From the NCBI RefSeq assembly GCF_000425785.1, contig NZ_KE384451.1, positions 263,355 to 327,354 on the forward strand: a DNA stretch of 64,000 bases, given 5' to 3'. The translations under genes were made by a program, and so were the position numbers. This DNA is from Pseudomonas taiwanensis DSM 21245 (GTDB taxonomy: Bacteria; Pseudomonadota; Gammaproteobacteria; Pseudomonadales; Pseudomonadaceae). This document shows positions 16,225 through 24,502 of this stretch, one piece after another. Under the pieces are notes generated by a model. It made no database searches and was not told the DNA's origin. It saw only the letters and a list, made by a program, of their open reading frames with translations. Within the stretch, counting starts at the first letter, position 1. Each line of letters opens with the position of its first letter.

Positions 16225-17707
16225 GGTCGGATCCGGGGATTTCAGTGCAGACGCGGTTGCGACCGGCCTGCTTGGCACGGTAAAGCGCTCGGTCGGCGCG
16301 GGTCAGCAGGGTATGGACGGTGTCGCCCGGCTGAAGGTTGCCCAGGCCGATACTGGTGGTCAGGCGTAGCGGTTGGTCTTCGTAGGTGAACGTCAATTGT
16401 TCGGTGCGTCGGCGGATCTTCTCGGCCACTTCGATGGCTTGGCGACCGTTGGCCTCGCGCAGCAACACGATGAACTCCTCACCGCCCCAGCGGCAGATTA
16501 TATCCGACTGGCGCAGGCTGCCTTGCAGCACCTGGGCGAACTGGCGCAACACTTCGTCGCCTGCCAGGTGGCCGTGGGTGTCGTTGAGCGCCTTGAAGTG
16601 GTCCAGGTCGATCAGCAGCGCCACCAGTGGCGCCCGGTCACGCTGGGCTTCCAGCAATGCCTGGGCGGCCAGTAGGTCGAAACTGCGTCGATTGGGCAGG
16701 CCGGTAAGGCTGTCGAGCGTGGCCAACGCGGTCGTGCTGGCCTGGTGCCGCTGGAGCATTGCATTGAGCAACGACAGCACCACCAGGGTGATCATCGCGC
16801 AGATCGCCAAATTCAGGTAAAGAGCATGGCGGACGCGGTCCAGCGTGCCGGTCTCGCGCTTGTCCACCAGGAGGTACCAGTCCAGCTCAGGCAGTTTGCG
16901 CACGTTGAGGAAGTGACTGTGTCCAGCGCCATCCTGATATTCGTGGCTGCCTTCGTCAGGCACCGCGGCTTGCGCCAGCAGCGCGGCGAAGTCGCCGCTG
17001 TCGCCGAGCATCTGTCCGACGCGCAAGCCATGAGGACCGCCATCGGAGCCGGTCAGCAGGATCTTGCCTTGGGCATCGGTGAAGAACACCGAGCGCTGAT
17101 AGCGCCGTTGGTAGTTGTCGATCAGCTTGACCACCGACGCCACGCTGAGCCCCACACCTGCCGCGCCGATGAAGCGTTGCTGGTAGTCCAGCACGCGATA
17201 GTTGATGAACACCGTCAGGCTGTCCTGGTTGGCCATGTCCAGGTCGACGTTGATCTCGTAAGGGGCCTTGAGCTCGCGCAGGCGGAAATACCATTCATCG
17301 CGCCAGGTGCCGGGCTGGACTTGCTTGAGTACGCCTTTGGCCTGGTAGTAAGTGAGGCTGCGGTCGGAGACGAAGAACGAGGTGCAGGTGTCCTGCTTGC
17401 CCATGACTTCGCCCAGGTAACGGGTGATGCGCCGGGTGTCCTGTTCGCCGGCCAGCACCCAGTCGCGCAGGAAGGTGTCCTGGGCCATCATCGAGGCGAT
17501 CAGTACAGGGCGAATGAGGTCTTTCTGGATTTCCGAGTAGACCGTGTCGGACGTCAGCGGCAGTTCGGTATGGACGATTCCGTCATGGATGGCGCTACGC
17601 GAGGAGTAGTAGCTGAGCAGCGAGGTGGCCAGGAAGCCGCAGGCCAGCAGCACCAGCAGGGTGAGGATCAGCGAGCGCTGTGAAAACAGGGCGGAGCGTG
17701 GAGGCAT
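16217..17707 (-). CDS. Membrane diguanylate cyclase with periplasmic dCache-type sensor
   Basis: 496 residues: TM helix at about 10-33, a periplasmic sensor of about 245 residues (dCache-like, WYFRLRELKAPYEINVDLDM region), a second TM at about 290-315, then a GGDEF domain starting DSLTGLPNRRSF. The active site is GGEEF (408-412), and an inhibitory I-site RQSD (399-402) sits exactly five residues before it, so the enzyme should make c-di-GMP and be product-inhibited. The metal-binding LLIDLDHFKALND is intact. There is no EAL domain. The signal is unknown. The following CWC gene overlaps its stop codon. Confidence 0.92.
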   Translation of the reverse strand: MPPRSALFSQRSLILTLLVLLACGFLATSLLSYYSSRSAIHDGIVHTELPLTSDTVYSEIQKDLIRPVLIASMMAQDTFLRDWVLAGEQDTRRITRYLGEVMGKQDTCTSFFVSDRSLTYYQAKGVLKQVQPGTWRDEWYFRLRELKAPYEINVDLDMANQDSLTVFINYRVLDYQQRFIGAAGVGLSVASVVKLIDNYQRRYQRSVFFTDAQGKILLTGSDGGPHGLRVGQMLGDSGDFAALLAQAAVPDEGSHEYQDGAGHSHFLNVRKLPELDWYLLVDKRETGTLDRVRHALYLNLAICAMITLVVLSLLNAMLQRHQASTTALATLDSLTGLPNRRSFDLLAAQALLEAQRDRAPLVALLIDLDHFKALNDTHGHLAGDEVLRQFAQVLQGSLRQSDIICRWGGEEFIVLLREANGRQAIEVAEKIRRRTEQLTFTYEDQPLRLTTSIGLGNLQPGDTVHTLLTRADRALYRAKQAGRNRVCTEIPGSDHE

Positions 17708-17918
17708 GATCGTCCCGTGATGTGTGCCGAGCTGCCCATTCTAGTGAGATGCCCGAGAAATGACTGCATCTTTTTTGGGGGTACTCGGACCTGTTTCAAT
17801 TTGTTGCGAAAATGGCACTGCACCCCGACTGGACGGTCTTATTGGTTGTCGACGATCGCTTCTCGTCGACGCTCGCCAGCGCCGCTGTTCGGGCACCCCT
17901 GCGGTCCAGGAGGCCGCC

Positions 17919-18359
17919 ATGTCCTATCGAATTCTGCTGATCGCCCTGCTGGGCCTGATGACGTCCGCCTGCGTGCCCTACTACGAGAGTGGGGGCTATT
18001 ACCGCTCGGATTACTACTCCTCCGATCGCTACGTGTCGCCGGGGTACTACCGTTATGACCGCTACTATGTAACGCCACAACCGCGCTACTACTATCAGCC
18101 AGCGCCACGCTATTACCGGCCAGCGCCTGCACCGTACTACAGGCCTCATCCCCGTCCGGGTGTGAACCAGTGGCATGGTAACCCTCGCTTCGACTATGGC
18201 CATCGCCAGCGCTATGACGATGGGCGTGACCGCGATCGTCACGACTACCGCAATGACAGCAAGCGTTACCAGAACGAGCGGTGGCATTCGAACGGACACG
18301 GTGACCGTGACCGGCGGCCGGACCGTGGCCGCGGAGGGGACCGCAACTGGCAACGGTGA
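17919..18359 (+). CDS. Tyr/Arg-rich small lipoprotein
   Basis: 146 residues from an ATG preceded by CAGGAGG. The N-terminus MSYRILLIALLGLMTSAC is a lipoprotein signal, with lipidation expected on Cys18. The mature first half is dominated by Tyr, Pro and Arg (YYRSDYYSS, RYYYQPAPRYYRPAPAPYYR) and the second half by Arg, Asp, His and Asn. The composition predicts a disordered, strongly charged, aromatic chain. I do not recognise a functional family. It is divergent from the cyclase gene with 211 bp between, which must contain both promoters. Confidence 0.78.
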   Translation: MSYRILLIALLGLMTSACVPYYESGGYYRSDYYSSDRYVSPGYYRYDRYYVTPQPRYYYQPAPRYYRPAPAPYYRPHPRPGVNQWHGNPRFDYGHRQRYDDGRDRDRHDYRNDSKRYQNERWHSNGHGDRDRRPDRGRGGDRNWQR

Positions 18360-18381
18360 TTCAGCTCCATCGCTTGCTGCA

Positions 18382-18400
18382 GGGGCTGCACTGCAGCCCC
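18382..18400. terminator. Hairpin between convergent genes
   Basis: GGGGCTGC-ACT-GCAGCCCC, an 8-bp perfect stem in the 54-bp gap between two converging genes. No T run follows on either strand, so terminator function is only probable. Confidence 0.45.
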
Positions 18401-18413
18401 GAACACCAGGGTG

Positions 18414-19520
18414 CTAGGCCAGGTCGGCCAATGGATGCCGGCCTTCCCACACTTTGGCGAAATGTGCCTCGACCACCGCCAAGGGCACCTGTGCGATGTC
18501 TGGCCAGTGCCAGTGTGGCTGGTTGTCCTTGTCCAGCAGACGGGCACGTACGCCTTCGCTGAACTCTGGGTGCCGGCAGCAGTTGAGGCTCATGGTGTAT
18601 TCCATCTGGAAAACCTGGGCCAAGGAAAGATGCCGCGCGCGCCGAATTTGTTCCCACACCAGATGCGCGGTCAGCGGGCAGCCTTCGTGCAGGCGTTGGC
18701 CTGCTTCGGCCAGCAGTGGGTCCGAATGCTGTTTCAGACCCTCAAGCGCACGCCAGGCACTCGCGGGGTCGGCCACGTCGAGCAACTCGTCGATCATTCG
18801 TCGGCGCGGCAACCACTGCGCCTCGGGTAACTCGGCACAGGCTCGATGCTGTTCGGCCTTGAGCAGACTGTTCAGTTGCAGTTCGGTTTGTTCCTGCCAA
18901 TTCAGTTGCAGCAGCTCCTCGATCAAGGCCTCTTGCTGGTGTTCGCCCAAGAAGCGGTCGGCCAACCCCAGGTCAATCGCGTCGCGGGCGTTGATCGGTG
19001 CGCCGGTCAGACCCAGGAACAGCCCCAACCTGCCCGGCAGACGGGCGAGGAACCAGCTGGCGCCGACATCCGGATAAAGCCCGATGCTGATTTCCGGCAT
19101 CCCCAGGCGGCTGCTGGGTGTCACGATACGTACCCCGGCGCCCTGCAGCAGCCCCATGCCGCCGCCGAGCACATGGCCGTGGCCCCAGCACAGCAGGGGT
19201 TTGGGGTAGGTGTGCAGCATGTAGTCGAGGCTGTACTCGGCGGCGAAGAAGGTCGCTGCCAGTGGTGGGACGCTGCCTGGGTGTTCGCGGCAGGCTTGGG
19301 CCAGCGCCCGCACGTCGCCTCCTGCGCAGAACGCCTTGGGCCCGCTGCCGCGCAGCAATACGCAGACTACGCCAGGGTCGTGGGCCCAGGCATGCAGGTG
19401 TTCAGCCAACACCTCGATCATCGGTAGATTGAGGGCATTGAGCGCCTTGGGGGCATCCAGCGTGGCAATGCCGATACGGGCGCCGTCGGCGCCGGTGAGT
19501 ACCTCGCAATGAATGGACAT
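18414..19520 (-). CDS. Enoyl-CoA hydratase/isomerase family, 3-hydroxyisobutyryl-CoA hydrolase type
   Basis: 368 residues, the length of the HIBYL-CoA hydrolase branch rather than the roughly 260 of simple hydratases. A crotonase oxyanion-hole segment KAFCAGGDVR (62-71) and HVLGGGMGL (116-124) are followed by the branch signature PEISIGLYPDVGASWFL (142-158). The C-terminal extension contains FSEGVRARLLDKD. This branch hydrolyses 3-hydroxyisobutyryl-CoA in valine breakdown, although many Pseudomonas paralogues have untested acyl-CoA substrates. No valine-pathway genes adjoin it. Confidence 0.85.
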   Translation of the reverse strand: MSIHCEVLTGADGARIGIATLDAPKALNALNLPMIEVLAEHLHAWAHDPGVVCVLLRGSGPKAFCAGGDVRALAQACREHPGSVPPLAATFFAAEYSLDYMLHTYPKPLLCWGHGHVLGGGMGLLQGAGVRIVTPSSRLGMPEISIGLYPDVGASWFLARLPGRLGLFLGLTGAPINARDAIDLGLADRFLGEHQQEALIEELLQLNWQEQTELQLNSLLKAEQHRACAELPEAQWLPRRRMIDELLDVADPASAWRALEGLKQHSDPLLAEAGQRLHEGCPLTAHLVWEQIRRARHLSLAQVFQMEYTMSLNCCRHPEFSEGVRARLLDKDNQPHWHWPDIAQVPLAVVEAHFAKVWEGRHPLADLA

Positions 19521-19592
19521 GTGCTACCTCGTACAGGTCATCGCACAAGTATGGCTTGCCTTGCCGATCATGCCGGTCGCCGGTCGGACTGA

Positions 19593-19621
19593 TTGACAAG
19601 GGGGGGCGGCTTACCTAGTGT
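19593..19621 (+). promoter_or_regulatory. Sigma-70 type promoter of ung
   Basis: An exact -35 TTGACA (19593-19598), a 17-bp spacer containing a G run, and a -10 TAGTGT (19616-19621), 25 bp before the ung ATG. Confidence 0.6.
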
Positions 19622-19646
19622 CGCGCCATTGTTTACGGATGGCCCC

Positions 19647-20339
19647 ATGACTGACGACGATCGCATCAAACTCGAACCCAGCTGGAAAGCCGCATTGCGT
19701 GGCGAATTCGACCAGCCCTACATGCACCAGCTGCGCGAGTTCCTGCGCCAGGAGTACGCGGCCGGCAAGGAAATCTACCCACCGGGGCCGCTGATCTTCA
19801 ATGCGCTCAACTCCACCCCGCTGGAGCAGGTCAAAGTGGTCATTCTCGGCCAGGATCCTTACCACGGCCCAGGCCAGGCCCATGGTCTGTGTTTCTCGGT
19901 GCAGCCGGGCGTGCCGACACCACCGTCACTGGTCAACATCTACAAGGAACTGCAACGCGACCTGAACATCGCCATCCCTGATCACGGCTATCTGCAAAGC
20001 TGGGCCGAGCAGGGCGTGCTGCTGCTCAACACCACCATGACCGTGGAGCGTGCGAACGCGGCTTCGCATGCCAAGAAAGGCTGGGAGTTCTTCACCGACC
20101 GCATCATTCAGGTGGTGAGCGAGCAGTGCCCGAATGTGGTGTTCCTGCTGTGGGGCGCGCATGCCCAGAGCAAGCAGAAGCTGATCGACGGTACCAAGCA
20201 TCTGGTGCTCAAGTCGGTGCATCCGTCGCCGTTGTCGGCCTATCGCGGTTTCTTTGGGTGTGGGCATTTCAGTCGGGCCAACAGCTTCCTCGAGCAGCGG
20301 GGGGTGGTGCCGATCAACTGGGCATTGCCGCCACTTTGA
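19647..20339 (+). CDS. ung: Uracil-DNA glycosylase, family 1
   Basis: 230 residues from MTDDDRIKLE; the upstream ATG in the same frame coincides with the promoter and is not used. Catalytic motif GQDPYHG (68-74) has the water-activating Asp70, and the minor-groove intercalation loop HPSPLSAYR (192-200) has the active-site His192. The enzyme removes uracil from DNA in base excision repair. A degenerate REP pair follows directly, and no operon partner is seen. Confidence 0.96.
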   Translation: MTDDDRIKLEPSWKAALRGEFDQPYMHQLREFLRQEYAAGKEIYPPGPLIFNALNSTPLEQVKVVILGQDPYHGPGQAHGLCFSVQPGVPTPPSLVNIYKELQRDLNIAIPDHGYLQSWAEQGVLLLNTTMTVERANAASHAKKGWEFFTDRIIQVVSEQCPNVVFLLWGAHAQSKQKLIDGTKHLVLKSVHPSPLSAYRGFFGCGHFSRANSFLEQRGVVPINWALPPL

Positions 20340-20346
20340 ACAGGGT

Positions 20347-20404
20347 CATCGCCGGCTGCTACAGAGGCGACGCGCTCCGCACAGGAGCCGGCTTGCCGGC
20401 GATG
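20347..20404. repeat. Degenerate REPIN
   Basis: ATCGCCGGCTGCTACAG and the better-conserved ACAGGAGCCGGCTTGCCGGCGAT form an inverted pair between the converging ung and AbrB-type genes. Confidence 0.75.
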
Positions 20405-20418
20405 AGGCCCGGGCGCGC

Positions 20419-21441
20419 TCAAGTCTTCCACAATCTGAACAACGGCTCTGCCAGGAACAGCACCATCAGCAGGCGCATCACCTGCAAGGCCGTCACCAGT
20501 GGCACCGACAGCTGCAAGGTCTCGGCCGTCAAGCTCATCTCGGCAATCCCACCGGGCATCATCCCCAGCGTCAATGACCGCAAATCCAGCCCGGTCATCA
20601 CGCTCAAGGCCCACGCCGCACTTCCGGCAATAAGCATGCACAGCGCCGTGGCAATCAATGTGCGTCCGAGAAACGACGGTGCCCGGCGGAAGAACGCACG
20701 GTTGAAGTGGCAAGCCAGGCCGCTGCCGATCAGCCATTGGCCGATCTGACTGGCGCCGTTGGGCAGGGCGATTTGCAGATTGCCCGCCAGGCTGACTGTT
20801 GCCGCGACCAACAATGGCCCGAACAACCAGGGGTTAGGTTGACGTAAGCGCTGCCAGGCCAGGCCTGCCAAGATGCTCAGCGGCACGATCAGGGCCAGCC
20901 AACTCCAGCTCACGCTGCCGGTATGATTGAGCGGTATGCCATCCCCCAGCAGGAACTTGAACAGCGCCGGCACCACCAGCACCACGGCCAGCACCCGCAG
21001 GCTCTGCGCCGCAGCGACCTGGCTGAGCACGGCTCCGTTGCGTGCGCCGAGGTTGACCATTTCCCCGGAGCCGCCCGGCATACTGGCGAAGAACGCCGTC
21101 GCCCGGTCCTCGCCGGTGCGGCGCAGCATCCAGACCCCAATCACGCTGGACAGCGTGGTGAGCAGTGCGCCGAAGAAGATCAAGGCAAAATGGCTGCTGA
21201 CCTGCTCGACCACCGCCGGCGTGAAGTGCAGGCCGATGCCGATGCCGATGATGCATTGCCCGCCCTTGCGGCCATTAGGGATTTCCGCGAGCTGCCAGGG
21301 CGTCAGGCAGCGCACCAGGATGATCGCCAGCAACGAGCCGACCATCCATGGCAAAGGCCAGCCGATCGTGCTGGCGAGAAAGCCACCAGCCAGCCCGACC
21401 AGCCCGGTTGCCCAGAACAGAGGGAACTGCCGATCAGGCAT
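20419..21441 (-). CDS. AbrB-type duplicated-domain membrane protein
   Basis: 340 residues, about ten TM helices in two homologous halves. Each half carries the MPGG motif: FFASMPGGSGEMVNLG in the first and TLGMMPGGIAEMSLTA in the second. The family is often mislabelled 'ammonia monooxygenase'; it is a putative transporter or regulator. The ATG overlaps the tctA stop by 8 nt (ATGCCTGA), so it is the fourth cistron of tctCBA and may belong functionally to tricarboxylate uptake. The start is chosen for this coupling; the longer frame lies inside tctA. Confidence 0.85.
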   Translation of the reverse strand: MPDRQFPLFWATGLVGLAGGFLASTIGWPLPWMVGSLLAIILVRCLTPWQLAEIPNGRKGGQCIIGIGIGLHFTPAVVEQVSSHFALIFFGALLTTLSSVIGVWMLRRTGEDRATAFFASMPGGSGEMVNLGARNGAVLSQVAAAQSLRVLAVVLVVPALFKFLLGDGIPLNHTGSVSWSWLALIVPLSILAGLAWQRLRQPNPWLFGPLLVAATVSLAGNLQIALPNGASQIGQWLIGSGLACHFNRAFFRRAPSFLGRTLIATALCMLIAGSAAWALSVMTGLDLRSLTLGMMPGGIAEMSLTAETLQLSVPLVTALQVMRLLMVLFLAEPLFRLWKT

Positions 21442-22948
21442 CGGCCATGGCCCGACGCTGCAGGCTGCGTTTACGCCAGATGCGCACCAGCGGCAGGGCC
21501 AACATGCACACCACCAGTACCCACACACCCATGCTGATGGGGCTCGACCAGAGGATGCCCAGTTCACCGTTGGAGATCGACAGCGCGCGGCGCAGGTTTT
21601 GCTCCATCAGGCCGCCGAGGATGAACCCGAGCAGGATCGGCGAAAGCGGGAAGTCCAGCTTGCGCAGGATGTAGCCCATGATGCCGATGCCGACCATCAG
21701 GAACAGGTCGAAGGTGGTGGCGTGCACGGCGTATACGCCGATCGCGGTGATGATCGCGATCACCGGCACCAGTGCCCAGTTCGGTACTGCGAGGATGCGG
21801 GTGAAGAGGCGGATCATCGGGATGTTCAGGATCACCAGCATGATGTTGGCGACGAACAGCGAGGCGATCAGACCCCAGACGATGTCCGGTTGTTGCTCGA
21901 ACAGCAGCGGGCCCGGTGTGATGTTGTACAGGGTCAGTGCGCCGATCATCACCGCCGTGGTTCCCGAGCCCGGTACGCCGAGGGTCAGCATGGGCACCAG
22001 CGCGCCACAGCACGAAGCGCCGATGGCGGTTTCCGGGGCTGCCAGGCCTCGGGCATCGCCCTTGCCGAACTTGCCCGAGCTACCCGCGATGCGTTTTTCG
22101 GTCATGTAGGCCACCGCGCTGGCCAGGGTTGCCCCCGCACCTGGCAGCACGCCCATGATGAAGCCAAGCAGTCCGCAGCGGATGTTGACCACGAACACCG
22201 AGGCGGCTTCCTTGAAGTTGAACAGCATGCGCCCGGTGGCCTTGACCGCGGCGTGGCCGTGGTGGGTCTTCTCCAGCAGCAGGAGAATCTCGCTGATCGA
22301 GAACAGCCCCAGCACCAGGACCACGAACTGAATGCCATCGGCCAGGTGCACGCTGTCGCCGGTGAAGCGGTATACACCGCTGTTGGCGTCGATGCCCACT
22401 GCCGACAGGAACAAGCCGATAAGTGCCGCGATGAAGGTCTTCAGCGGTTTGTCACCGGCCATGCCGCCGAGGGCGACGATGGCGAACACCATCAGCACGA
22501 AATACTCGGCCGGCCCGAAGGCGATTGCCCATTTCGCCAGCAACGGCGCGAACAGCACCATGCCGCAGGTGGCGATCAAGGCGCCGATGAACGAACTCCA
22601 CGCCGACAGCGACAGGGCCACGCCAGCCAAGCCCTGGCGGGCCATCGGGTAGCCGTCGAGGGTGGTCATGACGGTGGAGGCTTCGCCCGGAATATTCAGC
22701 AGGATCGAACTGATCCGGCCGCCGTACTCGCAGCCCAGGTAGACCGCGGCCAGTAGAATCAGGGCCGACTCCGGCGGCAGGCCGAGGGCGAAGGCGATGG
22801 GAATCAGCAGGGCCACGCCGTTGATCGGACCCAGGCCCGGCAACAGGCCGACCACCGTGCCGATCAGGGTACCGGTGAGGGCGGTCACCAGGTTGTAAGG
22901 GCTCAGGGCCACGCCGAAGCCCTGGCCCAGGTAGCTCAAGGTATCCAT
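21434..22948 (-). CDS. tctA: Tripartite tricarboxylate transporter, large membrane subunit TctA
   Basis: 504 residues, about 11-12 TM helices. The signature LLPGLGPINGVALLIPI (about 39-55) and its repeat GVLPGAGATLASAVAYM are conserved in TctA, as is GGRISSILLNIPGEASTVMT. It forms the channel of the citrate-type (TTT) secondary transporter with TctB and the periplasmic binder TctC. It starts 3 bp after the tctB stop and overlaps the following AbrB-type gene. Confidence 0.94.
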   Translation of the reverse strand: MDTLSYLGQGFGVALSPYNLVTALTGTLIGTVVGLLPGLGPINGVALLIPIAFALGLPPESALILLAAVYLGCEYGGRISSILLNIPGEASTVMTTLDGYPMARQGLAGVALSLSAWSSFIGALIATCGMVLFAPLLAKWAIAFGPAEYFVLMVFAIVALGGMAGDKPLKTFIAALIGLFLSAVGIDANSGVYRFTGDSVHLADGIQFVVLVLGLFSISEILLLLEKTHHGHAAVKATGRMLFNFKEAASVFVVNIRCGLLGFIMGVLPGAGATLASAVAYMTEKRIAGSSGKFGKGDARGLAAPETAIGASCCGALVPMLTLGVPGSGTTAVMIGALTLYNITPGPLLFEQQPDIVWGLIASLFVANIMLVILNIPMIRLFTRILAVPNWALVPVIAIITAIGVYAVHATTFDLFLMVGIGIMGYILRKLDFPLSPILLGFILGGLMEQNLRRALSISNGELGILWSSPISMGVWVLVVCMLALPLVRIWRKRSLQRRAMADA

Positions 22949-22951
22949 GTG

Positions 22952-23410
22952 TCAGTTCTCCAGTACGTCGAGCAGGCCGAGGGGCAAGGGCACATCCATC
23001 ACACGGTCGAACAGCCAGTAGAGGAACAGGCTCATGCCCACCACCACGATGGCGCTGTGCAGCCAGCGGCCGCCGTACAGGCGGGCCATGGGGATGCCGA
23101 CCAGGATGGCGCTGAGGATGAAGCCCAAGGCCTCGAAGGTGCTGGCGAAGACCAGCAACAGGCCAATGCACAAGCCGATCTTGGTGAGGGTTTCGCGGTC
23201 CAGTTCGGGTTCGTCGTCCTTGCGCACGATGGGCGTTGGGCGGATAGCCAGGTACAGCAGGCCGACGCTCATCAGGCCGAGCATCAGCAAGGGGTAGGCG
23301 CGCGGGCCCACCGGTTCATAGGAAAATGCAGCCTGGTAAGGCCAGGCCATCACGGCCAGGGCGGCGCACACCGCCAGCAGGACCAAGGCGAAGAGGCGTT
23401 GCAGGATCAT
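22952..23410 (-). CDS. tctB: Tripartite tricarboxylate transporter, small membrane subunit TctB
   Basis: 152 residues with four hydrophobic segments and the TctB-typical YPLLMLGLMSVGLLYL early segment. It has low overall conservation, as is normal for the family. It is followed 3 bp later by tctA. GAGGA lies upstream of the ATG. A stable hairpin separates it from tctC. Confidence 0.9.
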   Translation of the reverse strand: MILQRLFALVLLAVCAALAVMAWPYQAAFSYEPVGPRAYPLLMLGLMSVGLLYLAIRPTPIVRKDDEPELDRETLTKIGLCIGLLLVFASTFEALGFILSAILVGIPMARLYGGRWLHSAIVVVGMSLFLYWLFDRVMDVPLPLGLLDVLEN

Positions 23411-23436
23411 CAGGGAGTCCTCGTAGAACGCGGCCG

Positions 23437-23467
23437 CTGTGGGAGTGGATCAGGTCCGCTCCCACAG
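23437..23467. repeat. REP-derived hairpin in the tctC-tctB gap
   Basis: CTGTGGGAG and CTCCCACAG flank a 13-nt loop, giving a 9-bp perfect stem inside the operon. It is a shortened relative of the GCGGG...CTCCCACAG type of REP seen at 41.4 kb. No T run follows, so it more likely protects the tctC mRNA 3' end than terminates. Confidence 0.65.
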
Positions 23468-23490
23468 GTGGGTGAAACAGCGTTGATGAG

Positions 23491-24471
23491 TTACTGAATC
23501 AGGCCGAATTCCCTGGCCAGCGACTTGTAATCAGCCACCTGCTTCTTCACGTAAACGTCCAGCTCTTCACCGGTCATGGCGAACGGGAACAGCTCGCGCT
23601 GGTCACGCAGCTTGGCGAAATCCTCGGACGCCAGCATCTTGTCGAACGAGGCTTTCCACCAGGCGTAGTCTTCGTCGCTGACCTTCGGGCCGAGGTAGAA
23701 GCCGCGCACCACTGGCCAGACGATGTCGTAGCCCTGTTCCTTGGCGGTAGGGATGTTCTTCATCTCGGGCTCGTCCAGGCGGTTTTCGGCGAATACCGCG
23801 AGGATGCGCATGTCACCGCTCTGGATATGCGGCATGGAGTCGGAAATGTCGGTGGAACCGACCTGGATATGCCCGCCCAGCAGCGCGGTGGCAATTTCGC
23901 CACCCCCTTCCAGGGCCACGTAACGCAGATCGCGGGGGTTGATGCCGGCCGCCTTGGCGATCAACGCGGTCTGCATCCAGTCCTGGCTACCCACGGTACC
24001 GCCAGAGCCGATCACCACCTTGCTTGGATCTTTCTTCAGGGCCGCGACCAGGTCATCGAGGGTCTTGTAGGGCGAATCGCTCTTCACCGCGATGGCGCCA
24101 TAGCTGGTGCCGACCGCCGCCAGCCACTTCACGGCGTTCTCGTCGAAGCGGCCGAACTTGCCCTGGGCCAGGTTCAGCAGCGAGCCGCTGGACCAGGCCA
24201 CCAAGGTGCCGGCGTCGGCCGGGCGCTGGGCGACCACGGCGTTGTAGGCCACTGCGCCGACGCCACCTGGCATGTAGGTCACGCGCATGGGCTTGCTGAG
24301 GATTTTCTCCTCGACCAGCGCGCTCTGCACCAGCTTGCAGGTCAGGTCGAAACCACCGCCGGGCGAGGCCGGGGCGATGCATTCAGGGCGTTTGGGTTCG
24401 GCGGCCAGGGCGTTGCCGGCCAACAGCAGGCAGCCGGTTGCCAGGACGAGGTGGCGCATTGAAAAGGTCAT
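23491..24471 (-). CDS. tctC: Tricarboxylate-binding periplasmic protein TctC
   Basis: 326 residues with a signal peptide (cleavage near NALA-AE at about 24). The mature protein has the Bug/TctC fold: ECIAPASPGGGFDLTCKLV at the ligand pocket, YMPGGVGAVAYN, and IGSGGTVGSQDWMQ. It captures tricarboxylates and delivers them to TctAB. GGAG 7 nt upstream supports the first ATG. It is the first transporter cistron after the porin gene (31 bp gap), and binding proteins are needed in excess, which suits the hairpin that follows the gene. Confidence 0.93.
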   Translation of the reverse strand: MTFSMRHLVLATGCLLLAGNALAAEPKRPECIAPASPGGGFDLTCKLVQSALVEEKILSKPMRVTYMPGGVGAVAYNAVVAQRPADAGTLVAWSSGSLLNLAQGKFGRFDENAVKWLAAVGTSYGAIAVKSDSPYKTLDDLVAALKKDPSKVVIGSGGTVGSQDWMQTALIAKAAGINPRDLRYVALEGGGEIATALLGGHIQVGSTDISDSMPHIQSGDMRILAVFAENRLDEPEMKNIPTAKEQGYDIVWPVVRGFYLGPKVSDEDYAWWKASFDKMLASEDFAKLRDQRELFPFAMTGEELDVYVKKQVADYKSLAREFGLIQ

Positions 24472-24502
24472 CGTCGATCTCCGCGAGCGTTGTTGTTATG
24501 GA

